DNA of 64,000 nucleotides from VAZQ01 sp035263865 (GTDB taxonomy: Bacteria; Pseudomonadota; Alphaproteobacteria; Rhizobiales; Xanthobacteraceae): positions 1 through 64,000 of the forward strand of contig DATFQX010000509.1 in NCBI GenBank assembly GCA_035263865.1, read 5' to 3'. The position numbers and the translations under genes were made by a program. The notes beneath the pieces are model-generated. The model ran no database searches. It had not been told where the DNA came from and was given only the letters and a program-made list of their open reading frames with translations. Positions 9,040-16,955 of the stretch are shown in pieces (within the stretch, counting starts at the first letter, position 1; each line of letters opens with the position of its first letter).

Positions 9040-10197
9040 TTGGCGGGACAGTTTGTCGCCGTAATGCGGCATTCGCGCGCCGTTGTGCCAGCGCGCCGCA
9101 CTCCAGTACGACTGCCTCCGCCGCCGCGCCGGCCGGGCGTCGCACCGACGTTGTACCGACCGGCGGTGACGCTGACGCTGCGCCGGCGAGTGATTGCACG
9201 GGCGCTGCGCCCGCCGACGGTTGCGTTCAGAGTGCTTCTGTCTCACGCGATGTTCGGTGGCAAGCTTGCCGCCGGTGCCGCGGCCGCCGCAATGGTGGCG
9301 CTGGCGATCATGAATTACCAGGACGGCGAGCCTACCGGGTCCGGGCACGAAAGCGCCAACAACGAGACCATCGTTTATCGTCGGGCGGCGCCGGCGCGGT
9401 TGCAAAGCGCCGACCCTGCCGACCAAGGGGGTGAAACCAGTTCGCAATACCCGCGTGCGGTTCAAACGATTCGCTTCGTCAATCCCGATCCGCCTCTCTC
9501 CCTTACCGCGGCGGCGCGAGAAATGATCAAGCGCGCGCTGACAAAGGTTGGCGCTTTCGTCGCTTTCCCATCAAGGCAATCGGCTGAGCCGGAAAGCACC
9601 GATATGCGCCGCAAACGCGGCACCATCGTCCTCGACGAAATCGACGACTACCTGTGGGACGTCTATCAGCGCTCGCCGATCAAGAAGGATTCCTCCGGCG
9701 ACTTCACGTGGAAGGACCCCGCAGCCGCCAACCGCATGGGCCTATCCTTGCAGGACTACGTGATCGGCGGTATGGACCCTGGTTTCCGGGAACAGCTGTT
9801 TAACGCCGGACGCGCGATGGACGCTGAAGGCATACACTGGTCGATCCTCAGCGCATTCCGCGACGACTATCGCCAGCGTCTCGCCGCGGGCTTCAAGGCG
9901 CGCGTGGGCAACTCGCTGCATGGCGGAAGCCGCCGGACCGGGGGCTACGGTCGCGGCCGCGCGGTCGACGTCACCGCGGCAGAGGGGACCAATCCGGAAG
10001 ATGTCTGGAAATGGATAGACGCCCATGGCGCGAAATATGGACTGAGCCGCCCGATGCCCGGCAATGATCCCGCGCATATCCAGCAACGGGGCGACTCGAG
10101 TAACGTCGCGTCGACCTTTCGCCACAGCCGCGTTCGCGTTGCCGATTCCGGCCGGCGCCGACACAAAGGCAGAATAAGACTGGCTCACGCCAAGTGA
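9040..10197 (+). CDS. Membrane-anchored M15-like D,D-peptidase domain protein
   Basis: A 385-residue protein. Residues 1-70 are proline- and arginine-rich, residues 71-92 form one transmembrane helix, and the C-terminal domain (about 215-360) looks like peptidase M15/VanY: WSILSAFRDDYRQRL, then a His in NSLHGGS, GRAVDVT with the metal-binding Asp, and PAHIQQ with the last His. Such enzymes cut D-Ala-D-Ala or cross-link peptides in the periplasm. The chosen TTG at 9040 has a strong GGAG 7 nt upstream; an ATG at 9250 lying exactly at the transmembrane helix is the alternative and would remove the odd N-terminus. Codons downstream of 9600 are firmly coding. Confidence 0.7.
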   Translation: MAGQFVAVMRHSRAVVPARRTPVRLPPPPRRPGVAPTLYRPAVTLTLRRRVIARALRPPTVAFRVLLSHAMFGGKLAAGAAAAAMVALAIMNYQDGEPTGSGHESANNETIVYRRAAPARLQSADPADQGGETSSQYPRAVQTIRFVNPDPPLSLTAAAREMIKRALTKVGAFVAFPSRQSAEPESTDMRRKRGTIVLDEIDDYLWDVYQRSPIKKDSSGDFTWKDPAAANRMGLSLQDYVIGGMDPGFREQLFNAGRAMDAEGIHWSILSAFRDDYRQRLAAGFKARVGNSLHGGSRRTGGYGRGRAVDVTAAEGTNPEDVWKWIDAHGAKYGLSRPMPGNDPAHIQQRGDSSNVASTFRHSRVRVADSGRRRHKGRIRLAHAK

Positions 10198-10263
10198 TGC
10201 GCGGCTGTGCTGCAGCGGCGCGCTATAGACCTCCTGGACTTGCATCACTAGCTTGCGCTTGCG

Positions 10264-11889
10264 ATGTACGCGCTCCACGTGCTTCCCCCTGTGCGCGAAT
10301 ACGGCGCGCTCTATCGCTCGTTCCGCTGGCAAATCCCGGCGTTCTACAATATCGGCGTTGACGTCTGCGACCGTTGGGCAAGGGTCGATCCGGCGCGAAC
10401 TGCCATCTTTAATCTGCGCGCGGACGGGACGGTGGAGGAGGTCAGTTACGGCGCGCTGCGCGACGCCTCTAATCGACTGGCCAACGCTCTCGCTGCGCGT
10501 GGGATTGCCAAGGGCAATCGCGTCGCGATCCTCTTGCCACAGGGGCCAGCCGTCGCAGTCAGCCACGTCGCAATCTACAAACTCGGCGCCATCGCGCTGC
10601 CGTTGGCGATGCTGTTCGGGGTCGAGGCGATCTCGTACCGGCTAAAGGATTCCGGCGCACGGGCGCTGATCACGAACGGGCAGGGGCTTGCAAAGCTCGG
10701 AGCCGTCCGCGACGTCGCGCCTGCCGTCGAATTGGTGTGGTCTACCGACGGAGCAACGGACGCTGCCGAGGACTTCACCGCGGTGCTCTCTCGCGCCGCC
10801 TCCGACTTCACGCCGGCCGCGACAGCGGCCGATGATCCAGCGCTGATGGTCTACACGTCCGGCACGACCGGACCGCCCAAAGGCGCGCTGCATGCGCATC
10901 GCGTCCTGCTCGGGCATCTGCCCGGCATCGAGATGCCGCACGAATTTCTACCGCAGCCGGGCGATCGGTTCTGGACGCCGGCGGACTGGGCCTGGGCCGG
11001 CGGGCTGCTCGACGCGCTGCTGCCAGCCTTGCATTACGGCGTACCGGTGGTGGCGCAAAAATTCGAGAAGTTCGATCCGGAAGCGGCCTTCGCGCTGATG
11101 GCCAAGATGCGCGTGCGCAACGCGTTCATCCCGCCGACAGCGCTGCGCATGTTGCGCTCGGCGCCACGGCCGAAGGCGAAACTGGAGCTGCGCTCGGTCG
11201 GCTCGGGCGGCGAGGCGCTCGGCCCGGAAACCTATGAATGGGGCAAGACGACGCTCGGCATCGCCATCAACGAGTTTTATGGGCAAACCGAGTGCAATCT
11301 GGTGGTGTCCTCCTGCGCAGCTATCGGTATTTCACGACCCGGCAGCATGGGCAGACCGGTACCCGGTCATAGCGTCGCCATCATCCGGCCCGACGGCTCA
11401 CGCTGCTCGCCCGGCGAACTCGGCCAGATTGCGGTCAAGCGGCCGGATCCGGTGATGTTTTTGCAATATTGGGGCAAGCCCGATGCAACGCGCGAAAAAT
11501 TCGTCGCCGATTGGATGACGACCGGCGATCAAGGTATCGCCGACGCGGACGGCTATTTCCAATTCGTCGGCCGGGACGACGACGTCATCACCTCGTCGGG
11601 CTACCGCATCGGCCCGACCGAAATCGAGGATTGCCTCATTCGCCATCCCGCGGTCGCGCTGGCGGCGGTGGTGGGAAAGCCGGATGCGCTGCGCACCGAG
11701 ATCGTCAAGGCGTTCATCGTGCTGAAATCGGGACATGCAGCTTCCGACGCGCTCGCCGCCGATATCCAAGGCTTCGTGAAGAGGCGACTCTCGGCGCATG
11801 AATATCCGCGCGAGGTCGCATTCATCGATGAAATGCCGATGACTACGACCGGCAAAGTGATCCGCAGACTGCTGCGGCAGCGGGTGTGA
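10264..11889 (+). CDS. AMP-binding acyl-CoA synthetase
   Basis: A 541-residue ANL-superfamily ligase. It has the ATP-binding loop YTSGTTGPPKGALH near residue 195, FYGQTECN near 340, TTGDQG near 420 and the catalytic lysine in TTTGKVIRR near 530. It activates a carboxylic acid to its CoA thioester through an acyl-adenylate. The sequence is closest in style to medium-chain/acetyl-type (AcsA/BclA-like) synthetases, but chain or ring specificity cannot be read. It stands alone, with the pseudogene 156 nt downstream. Confidence 0.88.
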   Translation: MYALHVLPPVREYGALYRSFRWQIPAFYNIGVDVCDRWARVDPARTAIFNLRADGTVEEVSYGALRDASNRLANALAARGIAKGNRVAILLPQGPAVAVSHVAIYKLGAIALPLAMLFGVEAISYRLKDSGARALITNGQGLAKLGAVRDVAPAVELVWSTDGATDAAEDFTAVLSRAASDFTPAATAADDPALMVYTSGTTGPPKGALHAHRVLLGHLPGIEMPHEFLPQPGDRFWTPADWAWAGGLLDALLPALHYGVPVVAQKFEKFDPEAAFALMAKMRVRNAFIPPTALRMLRSAPRPKAKLELRSVGSGGEALGPETYEWGKTTLGIAINEFYGQTECNLVVSSCAAIGISRPGSMGRPVPGHSVAIIRPDGSRCSPGELGQIAVKRPDPVMFLQYWGKPDATREKFVADWMTTGDQGIADADGYFQFVGRDDDVITSSGYRIGPTEIEDCLIRHPAVALAAVVGKPDALRTEIVKAFIVLKSGHAASDALAADIQGFVKRRLSAHEYPREVAFIDEMPMTTTGKVIRRLLRQRV

Positions 11890-12045
11890 CCGCCTTTCAC
11901 GTTATTTAGTTCGTATCTGCTTTTGGGAGGTACGGCACCAAGTCGAGCTACGGTTTTGATGTCCGCGAGCCTGGAAATGGTCCCAGACCACGCTATCAGA
12001 GCATGGTAACGTTATTGCCGAGACCCGCCGATATTCGTCGTATGT

Positions 12046-12658
12046 GTGATGGTTCCCGAAACGCGATACGCGAGGAGCGGCAACCTTCATATCGCCTATC
12101 AGGTCGTCGGCGACGGACCTGTCGATCTCGTTTTTGTCCACGGCTGGATTTCCCATATCGAGCACCTGTGGGAAGAACCAAGTCTTGCCCGGTTTCTTAC
12201 TCGCCTCGCATCCTTTAGCCGTCTCATTCTGCTGGACAAACGCGGCACGGGTCTCTCCGATCCTGTCCCACTCGACAAGCTACCCACACTCGAAGAAAGG
12301 ATGGATGACCTACGCGCTGTGATGGACGCAGCCGGCTCGGGGCGCGCCGCTCTGCTCGGAACATCTGAGGCAGGGGCACTCAATCTGCTGTTCTCGGCAA
12401 CGCACCCCGATCGTGCTGCCGCGCTTATCCTGCTGAATTCCTATGCTCGGTTGACTTGGGCCGAGGATTATTCGTGCGGCATTCGCCCGAACGAGGCCGA
12501 AGGGCTGCTCGATGCAATCGAGAGTGGCTGGTTCGGCAACGGTGCGTGATCTCGTTGCCGGGTCGGGGCTACAATTCGAGGAAAGGGGCCCCCATACGCT
12601 CAAGGGGGTGCCTGGGACCTGGCCGCTCTATGCAGTATCGCGCGGTCGGCGAGTTTGA
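12046..12658 (+). pseudogene. Internally deleted alpha/beta hydrolase-adenylate cyclase fusion gene
   Basis: The first 164 or so codons encode the N-terminal part of an alpha/beta hydrolase of the type found fused to class III cyclases: YARSGNLHIAYQVVGDGP, FVHGWISH, LLDKRGTGLSDP and the nucleophile loop GTSEAG. The frame stops at 12547-12549. In another frame, from 12536 to the stop at 12656-12658, the sequence reads TVRDLVAGSGLQFEERGPH then LKGVPGTWPLYAVSR, the conserved last strand of the cyclase domain. The rest of the hydrolase and nearly all of the cyclase (several hundred residues) are missing, so a single internal deletion near 12537 with a frame change explains the locus. An intact short hydrolase is an unlikely alternative because the His of the triad is gone. 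Confidence 0.8.
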
Positions 12659-12833
12659 CGGCGCATTGCTTGAGACGCCTAGTAATGTCACACCGCGACC
12701 TTTGTTGCAGCGCCTATCAGTCAATCCCAATCGGAGCGAAGCGGACCGTAAATTTCGTGAAGGTACGCTGGGCGCTGCGAGGTTGCGGGCTGGAGCGCGA
12801 CCCCTCTGGACTCTTCGCCGGTCGCACCCGAGT

Positions 12834-13907
12834 CTAAGCTGCCTTTTGTTTGTGGGCGCCGTCGAACGCCGGGGCGACCTCCTCCATGAAGCGAGTCATC
12901 TCGTCCGTCACCTGCTGGTGCGGCTTCAGGCCCACGTTGAAATAAAGAATCACCTCGGAGAATCCGGCGGCCTCGACCTTCTTCAGCGTATCCATGATCC
13001 GCTGCGGCGAGCCCAGCAGCACCGAGTTCTCGGTGAGGTCTTCTGGTTTGACCGTCTGCAGGCGCGCGACCATGTCGACGAAGTAGCGGTAGCTCGGTGG
13101 GGCGGTTTTCGGATCTCCGGGCAGCGCCGGGATTACACATTCGCGGTAATAGCGGATCTGGCGGGCGCGCTGCGCGTCCTCCTGCGCGCCGTTATCGGCA
13201 AAATGGGTGAAATAGCTGCACATCAGCCGGCCGGGCTTGGTGCCGTATTTGGCGCAGCTGTCGCGATAGACATCCGCGACCTGCTTCAAACCGCCGAAGG
13301 TCATGGCGGCGGCGAAGGGCGCGACAATGACGCCGCAATTAAGCCGCGCCGCGAGCTCGATCGACGGCTTGGAGAAGGAGCCGACATAAGCGGGTATCGG
13401 CCTTTGCACCGGCTTGGGCGTAATGCGCACGTCGTCAAAAGAATAGTGTTTGCCGTGATGGGAGATGCGTCCGTCCGCCGCCCATAACTTGCGCACGACT
13501 TCGAGCCCTTCGTCGAAAATCGACTGATTGTCCTCGAACGAAACATGGAAGGGCAGGTATTCGCGGCGGTCGTAGCCGCGTCCGGCCGCGAAATCCACAC
13601 GGCCATTGCTCAAGAGGTCGAGCGTGGCCCATTGCTCGGCGACGCGGATCGGATTGTGCAGCGGCAGCACGCATACGGCCGGGGCGAGCCGAATGCGCTT
13701 TGTTCGTGCGGCGATATAGGCAAGCACCATATCCGGGCAAGACAGCACGCCCAGCGAGTTGAAATGGTGCTCGCCGATCCAGGCCGAGTGCATCCCGAGC
13801 TTGTCGGCATGGAGGGCTTCCTCGGCAATGTCGGCGACGAACTCGTTCGCCGTCCGCGCGTTATTCTCGTAGTGATTGTCGCTCAGCGTGAAATAGCCGA
13901 ATTCCAC
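12834..13907 (-). CDS. LLM-class flavin-dependent oxidoreductase (bacterial luciferase-like)
   Basis: A 357-residue F420/FMN-dependent luciferase-like monooxygenase fold. Family features are the N-terminal strand EFGYFTLSDNHY, AWIGEHHFNSLG, RIRLAPAVCVLPLHNPIR and the FMN-loop region RVDFAAGRGYDRREY. Such enzymes oxidise small molecules with reduced flavin supplied by a reductase. It is divergent from the MarR gene with a 23-bp palindrome between them, so MarR control is likely. It may belong to the degradative cluster to its right. Confidence 0.88.
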   Translation of the reverse strand: MEFGYFTLSDNHYENNARTANEFVADIAEEALHADKLGMHSAWIGEHHFNSLGVLSCPDMVLAYIAARTKRIRLAPAVCVLPLHNPIRVAEQWATLDLLSNGRVDFAAGRGYDRREYLPFHVSFEDNQSIFDEGLEVVRKLWAADGRISHHGKHYSFDDVRITPKPVQRPIPAYVGSFSKPSIELAARLNCGVIVAPFAAAMTFGGLKQVADVYRDSCAKYGTKPGRLMCSYFTHFADNGAQEDAQRARQIRYYRECVIPALPGDPKTAPPSYRYFVDMVARLQTVKPEDLTENSVLLGSPQRIMDTLKKVEAAGFSEVILYFNVGLKPHQQVTDEMTRFMEEVAPAFDGAHKQKAA

Positions 13908-13956
13908 AGCGCTCCTCCCGTTGGTTCACTGGGCCGCGGTTGGCCGGATCATAGAT

Positions 13957-13979
13957 GCATTTGCAATTGTTGTAAATGC
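13957..13979. promoter_or_regulatory. Candidate MarR operator palindrome
   Basis: Ten-base arms GCATTTGCAA and TTGTAAATGC flank a 3-bp centre and match at nine of ten positions. It is the only AT-rich symmetric element between the divergent LLM and MarR genes and has the size expected for a MarR dimer site. Its right arm overlaps the first possible ATG of marR (13976). Confidence 0.55.
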
Positions 13980-14605
13980 AATTAATCGCTGGTAAGCTCG
14001 ACAAATCAGACGCGGCCGGCGCAAGCGCGGCTGAAGAATTTGCAAGGGATTACAAGCCCGTGAGCAATCGCACACGGCTCAAATTCAGCGACTACCTTCC
14101 CTATCTGATCAACCGGGTGGGGTGGCTGCTGGTGACCGACTTTGGGCAGAATACGCTCGCCCGGCACCAACTGAGCATACCGACCTGGCGCGTTCTTGCG
14201 GCGCTTGCCGAGCACGATGGGCAACGCCAGATCGACCTCGCCGGGACCACCAGCATCGATGTCTCGACGTTGTCCCGCGTCATCACTCGCATGGTGAAAA
14301 TGGCGCTCGTGACCCGGACCCGCTCCGCGACCAACAACCGGGAAGTGACCGTGTGTCTGACGCCAAACGGCGCCGCGGTCCTGGCCCGCGTGATCCCGCA
14401 TGCCATCGAGCTAGAGGCAAAGACGATTTCGGGTGTATCAGCAAAAGACCTGAACGTCGTCAGGCGCAGCTTGCGGCAGATGTACCAGAATTTGGCCGCG
14501 CCGGGGCGGATCAGCAGAACAACCGGCGCGCCGCCCTTGCGCAAGAGCGCGGCTTCAGCCGTTTCCGCACCGCGTCGCCAACAAGGGAGGCGAACACCGC
14601 GCTGA
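13976..14605 (+). CDS. MarR-family transcriptional regulator
   Basis: Up to 209 residues with a winged helix-turn-helix: LINRVGWLLVTDF, IPTWRVLAALAEHDGQRQIDLA, the recognition region SIDVSTLSRVITRMVKMALVTR and the wing SATNNREVTVCLTPNG. MarR proteins usually repress a neighbouring catabolic or efflux gene and release DNA on binding an aromatic ligand. The ATG at 13976 lies inside the palindrome and has no ribosome site; the GTG at 14060 (VSNRTRLKF) behind AAGGGA is the better biological start and would give 181 residues. It likely controls itself and the divergent LLM gene. Confidence 0.85.
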   Translation: MQLIAGKLDKSDAAGASAAEEFARDYKPVSNRTRLKFSDYLPYLINRVGWLLVTDFGQNTLARHQLSIPTWRVLAALAEHDGQRQIDLAGTTSIDVSTLSRVITRMVKMALVTRTRSATNNREVTVCLTPNGAAVLARVIPHAIELEAKTISGVSAKDLNVVRRSLRQMYQNLAAPGRISRTTGAPPLRKSAASAVSAPRRQQGRRTPR

Positions 14606-14635
14606 GGCGCGTCGACGCAAAGCAGCGCGTTCGGG

Positions 14636-15763
14636 CTACCCCGTCTTCGCCGCTGGCGGCGGCAGATCGGCGAGTTCTTGCGCATAGGCCTGATCCATGC
14701 GCGGCGTGAGGCCATGCTTGGCCAGTTCCTCAGTGAATGTCTTGCGGATCATCGGCATCTCGTCGGCGTAGTCGATCTGATCGCCGCCGAGCCGCCGGCT
14801 GATCCAGGCCCTTGGCACACCCTGCGTGTTGCGAATGGCAACGCCCTCGTGCTTGAAGGCAAGATAGCGCGCCGGCGCGGTCCCGGTGTTGAAGTGCTGA
14901 TGGAACCACATGTTCGGCGGCACTATCAGCGTGCCCACTTCCCAATCATATCGCTTGGGTGCGTCGCCCTCCGGCCACATCAGCGAGTAGCCCTCGCCTG
15001 AGAGGATGATCACGTGCGCGCCGGGGCCGTGGGCATGGCCTTTCTTATAGGTGCCAATCGGAAACTGGGAGATGTGGCTGTTCATCGAACCCTTGGCCAT
15101 GTTGAAGCGGATATGGCCGCCGCCGGCGCCGCGCTCCTTGGCGCTAATCAGCGGCAGATTGACCGCATCGGCCACGAAATTGGTGACGAGGAGGAGACCC
15201 TCCTGCTCGCCCTTGGCGCTGAAATAGTCGGGCTCGCCGTTGAACCGGCTCTTGAAGTCATGCCTGGTGTTGAAGACGAATTCCACGTCTTCGTAAAGAT
15301 TGATCACCGGCGGCGCGTTGGTGACGGCGACGTAGCGCGCCGGCGCCTGCCCAGAGCCGTTGAAGTGCTGGTGCCAGCAGTTGAGCGGGATCGCGAACAT
15401 CGACCCCGCCTTCCACTCGAAGGTGATGCGGCGGCCCTCGTCGTTCCACACCGTGGTTGAACCGCGGCCGTCGAGCACCAGGATCATCTCCTCGAACAAT
15501 TGCCGCTGCGGTTCGAGCTTCTTACCGGGCGGAATCTCGCAGACGTAACAGTCGTTGGAGGTGCGCGAGGCCTCATGATTGATGTAGACGCCGCGCCCGC
15601 CGCGCCGGACCCACGGCTTGAGCTCGACCGTGCGCAAATTGCGCACGTAGTGCGCGCTGATGATATCGAGACCTTCGCTGCGAACCCAGCGCAGATAGGG
15701 CGTATCCTTTTCGGTGGAAAACTTCTTCGCCAGCTCGTCCGAAACGACAGCATCTTTGGCCAT
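14636..15763 (-). CDS. Bicupin (two cupin domains), possible oxygenase
   Basis: A 375-residue protein of two cupin folds. The first (about residues 75-170) has LFEEMILVLDGRGSTT and ends CWHQHFN; the second (about 225-330) has HAHGPGAHVIILSGEG and ends WFHQHFN. Histidines in these motifs are the expected metal ligands. Gentisate 1,2-dioxygenase and related ring-cleaving enzymes share this bicupin layout, but ring-cleavage activity is not proven by sequence. A strong GGAGG precedes the ATG. It is the last gene of the leftward operon, 75 nt behind the ABC ATPase, and its HQHF motifs recur in the two cupins of the rightward operon. Confidence 0.8.
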   Translation of the reverse strand: MAKDAVVSDELAKKFSTEKDTPYLRWVRSEGLDIISAHYVRNLRTVELKPWVRRGGRGVYINHEASRTSNDCYVCEIPPGKKLEPQRQLFEEMILVLDGRGSTTVWNDEGRRITFEWKAGSMFAIPLNCWHQHFNGSGQAPARYVAVTNAPPVINLYEDVEFVFNTRHDFKSRFNGEPDYFSAKGEQEGLLLVTNFVADAVNLPLISAKERGAGGGHIRFNMAKGSMNSHISQFPIGTYKKGHAHGPGAHVIILSGEGYSLMWPEGDAPKRYDWEVGTLIVPPNMWFHQHFNTGTAPARYLAFKHEGVAIRNTQGVPRAWISRRLGGDQIDYADEMPMIRKTFTEELAKHGLTPRMDQAYAQELADLPPPAAKTG

Positions 15764-15790
15764 GCCTTCCTCCAGAAATCGATAATCCTG

Positions 15791-15857
15791 GATCAGCGAT
15801 CAGGAAGCGGCCGTGGCCGCCTGATTCCCGATTACTGGTCACTGGCTGCTGATAGCC
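15791..15857. repeat. Seven-bp-periodic degenerate repeat
   Basis: Adjacent heptads GATCAGC and GATCAGG are followed by a GGCC hairpin and then by TGATTCC, CGATTAC, TGGTCAC, TGGCTGC and TGATAGC in register. The run continues through the stop codon and the last codons of the ABC ATPase gene. Similar 7-bp periodicity is seen at 22272, 38222 and 40630. Confidence 0.5.
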
Positions 15858-16936
15858 ACGCATTTGTCCGCCTTCATGCGCACATAGATGGAGTCGCCGG
15901 TTGGCGTGCGCAGTGATGGATGCGCCTTCGCCAACAAGACAACATCGCCGACCTTGACGTGAAAATCCAGGTAATCGCCCAGGAAATCCTTGGCCTCAAT
16001 CGTGCCCTTGCAGACGTTGTCGCCATCGCTAGCTATTGGCTGCGTTTCCGACAACTCCACGTCCTCCGGTCGCACCGATACGACCACCCTCGCGTTCTTG
16101 TCGACGCCCTCGCTCGCATGCGCCTTGATCTCGCCCATCGCCGAACTCACGACGCAGCACCCGTCACCGAGCGCGGTGACCATCCCACCGATGAAATTGG
16201 TGGTGCCGACAAAGTCGGCGACGAACTTGTCGGTCGGCTGCTCGTAGATCTGGCGCGGCGTACCGACCTGCACGACTCGACCCTCGTTCATCACCGCGAT
16301 CTCATGCGAGAGCGCGAGCGCCTCGGTCTGGTCGTGGGTGACATACACGGTCGTGAGGCCGAGATCTCGCTGCAGCCGCTTCAGTTCGGTCCGCATGCGG
16401 TCGCGCAGCTTTGCGTCGAGATTGGAGAGTGGCTCGTCGAGCAGCAGGAGCTGCGGCTCCATAACCAAGGCGCGCGCGAGAGCGAGGCGCTGTTGCTGCC
16501 CGCCCGAAAGCTTGGTGGCCTCGCGATCCGCCAGGTCTTCGAGCGCTACGGTGTGCAGCACTCGCATGACCCTTTCGCGGATATCCTTTTTGGGCAACCT
16601 TCGCACCTCCAGCGGGAAGGCGGCGTTCTGAAATACGTTCATGTGCGGCCAGATGGCATAGGACTGGAACACCATGCCGAAGTTGCGCCTGCTGGGCGCG
16701 ACGAAGATGCGCTTCTCCGACGAGTAAACCAACCGACCGTCGGCTTCGATCTCGCCCGCAGTCGGCTTCTCCAGCCCCGCGATCGAGCGCAGCGTCGTGG
16801 TCTTGCCGCAACCCGAGGGCCCGAGCAGCGTAAACAGCTTGCCCTCCGGCACCTCGAACGAGACGTTTTGCACGGCTTTGACCGCGCCGCCCCCTTCGTT
16901 GGCATATTCGGTGAAAAGCGACCGCACGCTGAGCAC
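15839..16936 (-). CDS. ABC transporter ATP-binding protein (iron/polyamine/thiamine class)
   Basis: A 365-residue ATPase of the FbpC/PotA/CysA type. Walker A is GPSGCGKTTT, the signature is LSGGQQQRLALARAL, Walker B is LLLLDEPLSNLD, and the switch His is in YVTHDQTEA. A C-terminal TOBE domain (about 280-365) follows. The GTG at 16936 gives the family-like beginning (LSVRSLFTEY); a TTG at 16969, overlapping the permease by 14 nt, is the alternative start. With the adjoining permease it forms an importer. No periplasmic binding protein gene is adjacent. Confidence 0.88.
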   Translation of the reverse strand: MLSVRSLFTEYANEGGGAVKAVQNVSFEVPEGKLFTLLGPSGCGKTTTLRSIAGLEKPTAGEIEADGRLVYSSEKRIFVAPSRRNFGMVFQSYAIWPHMNVFQNAAFPLEVRRLPKKDIRERVMRVLHTVALEDLADREATKLSGGQQQRLALARALVMEPQLLLLDEPLSNLDAKLRDRMRTELKRLQRDLGLTTVYVTHDQTEALALSHEIAVMNEGRVVQVGTPRQIYEQPTDKFVADFVGTTNFIGGMVTALGDGCCVVSSAMGEIKAHASEGVDKNARVVVSVRPEDVELSETQPIASDGDNVCKGTIEAKDFLGDYLDFHVKVGDVVLLAKAHPSLRTPTGDSIYVRMKADKCVAISSQ

Positions 16937-16955
16937 GCCGCACCCGTGCCTTGTT

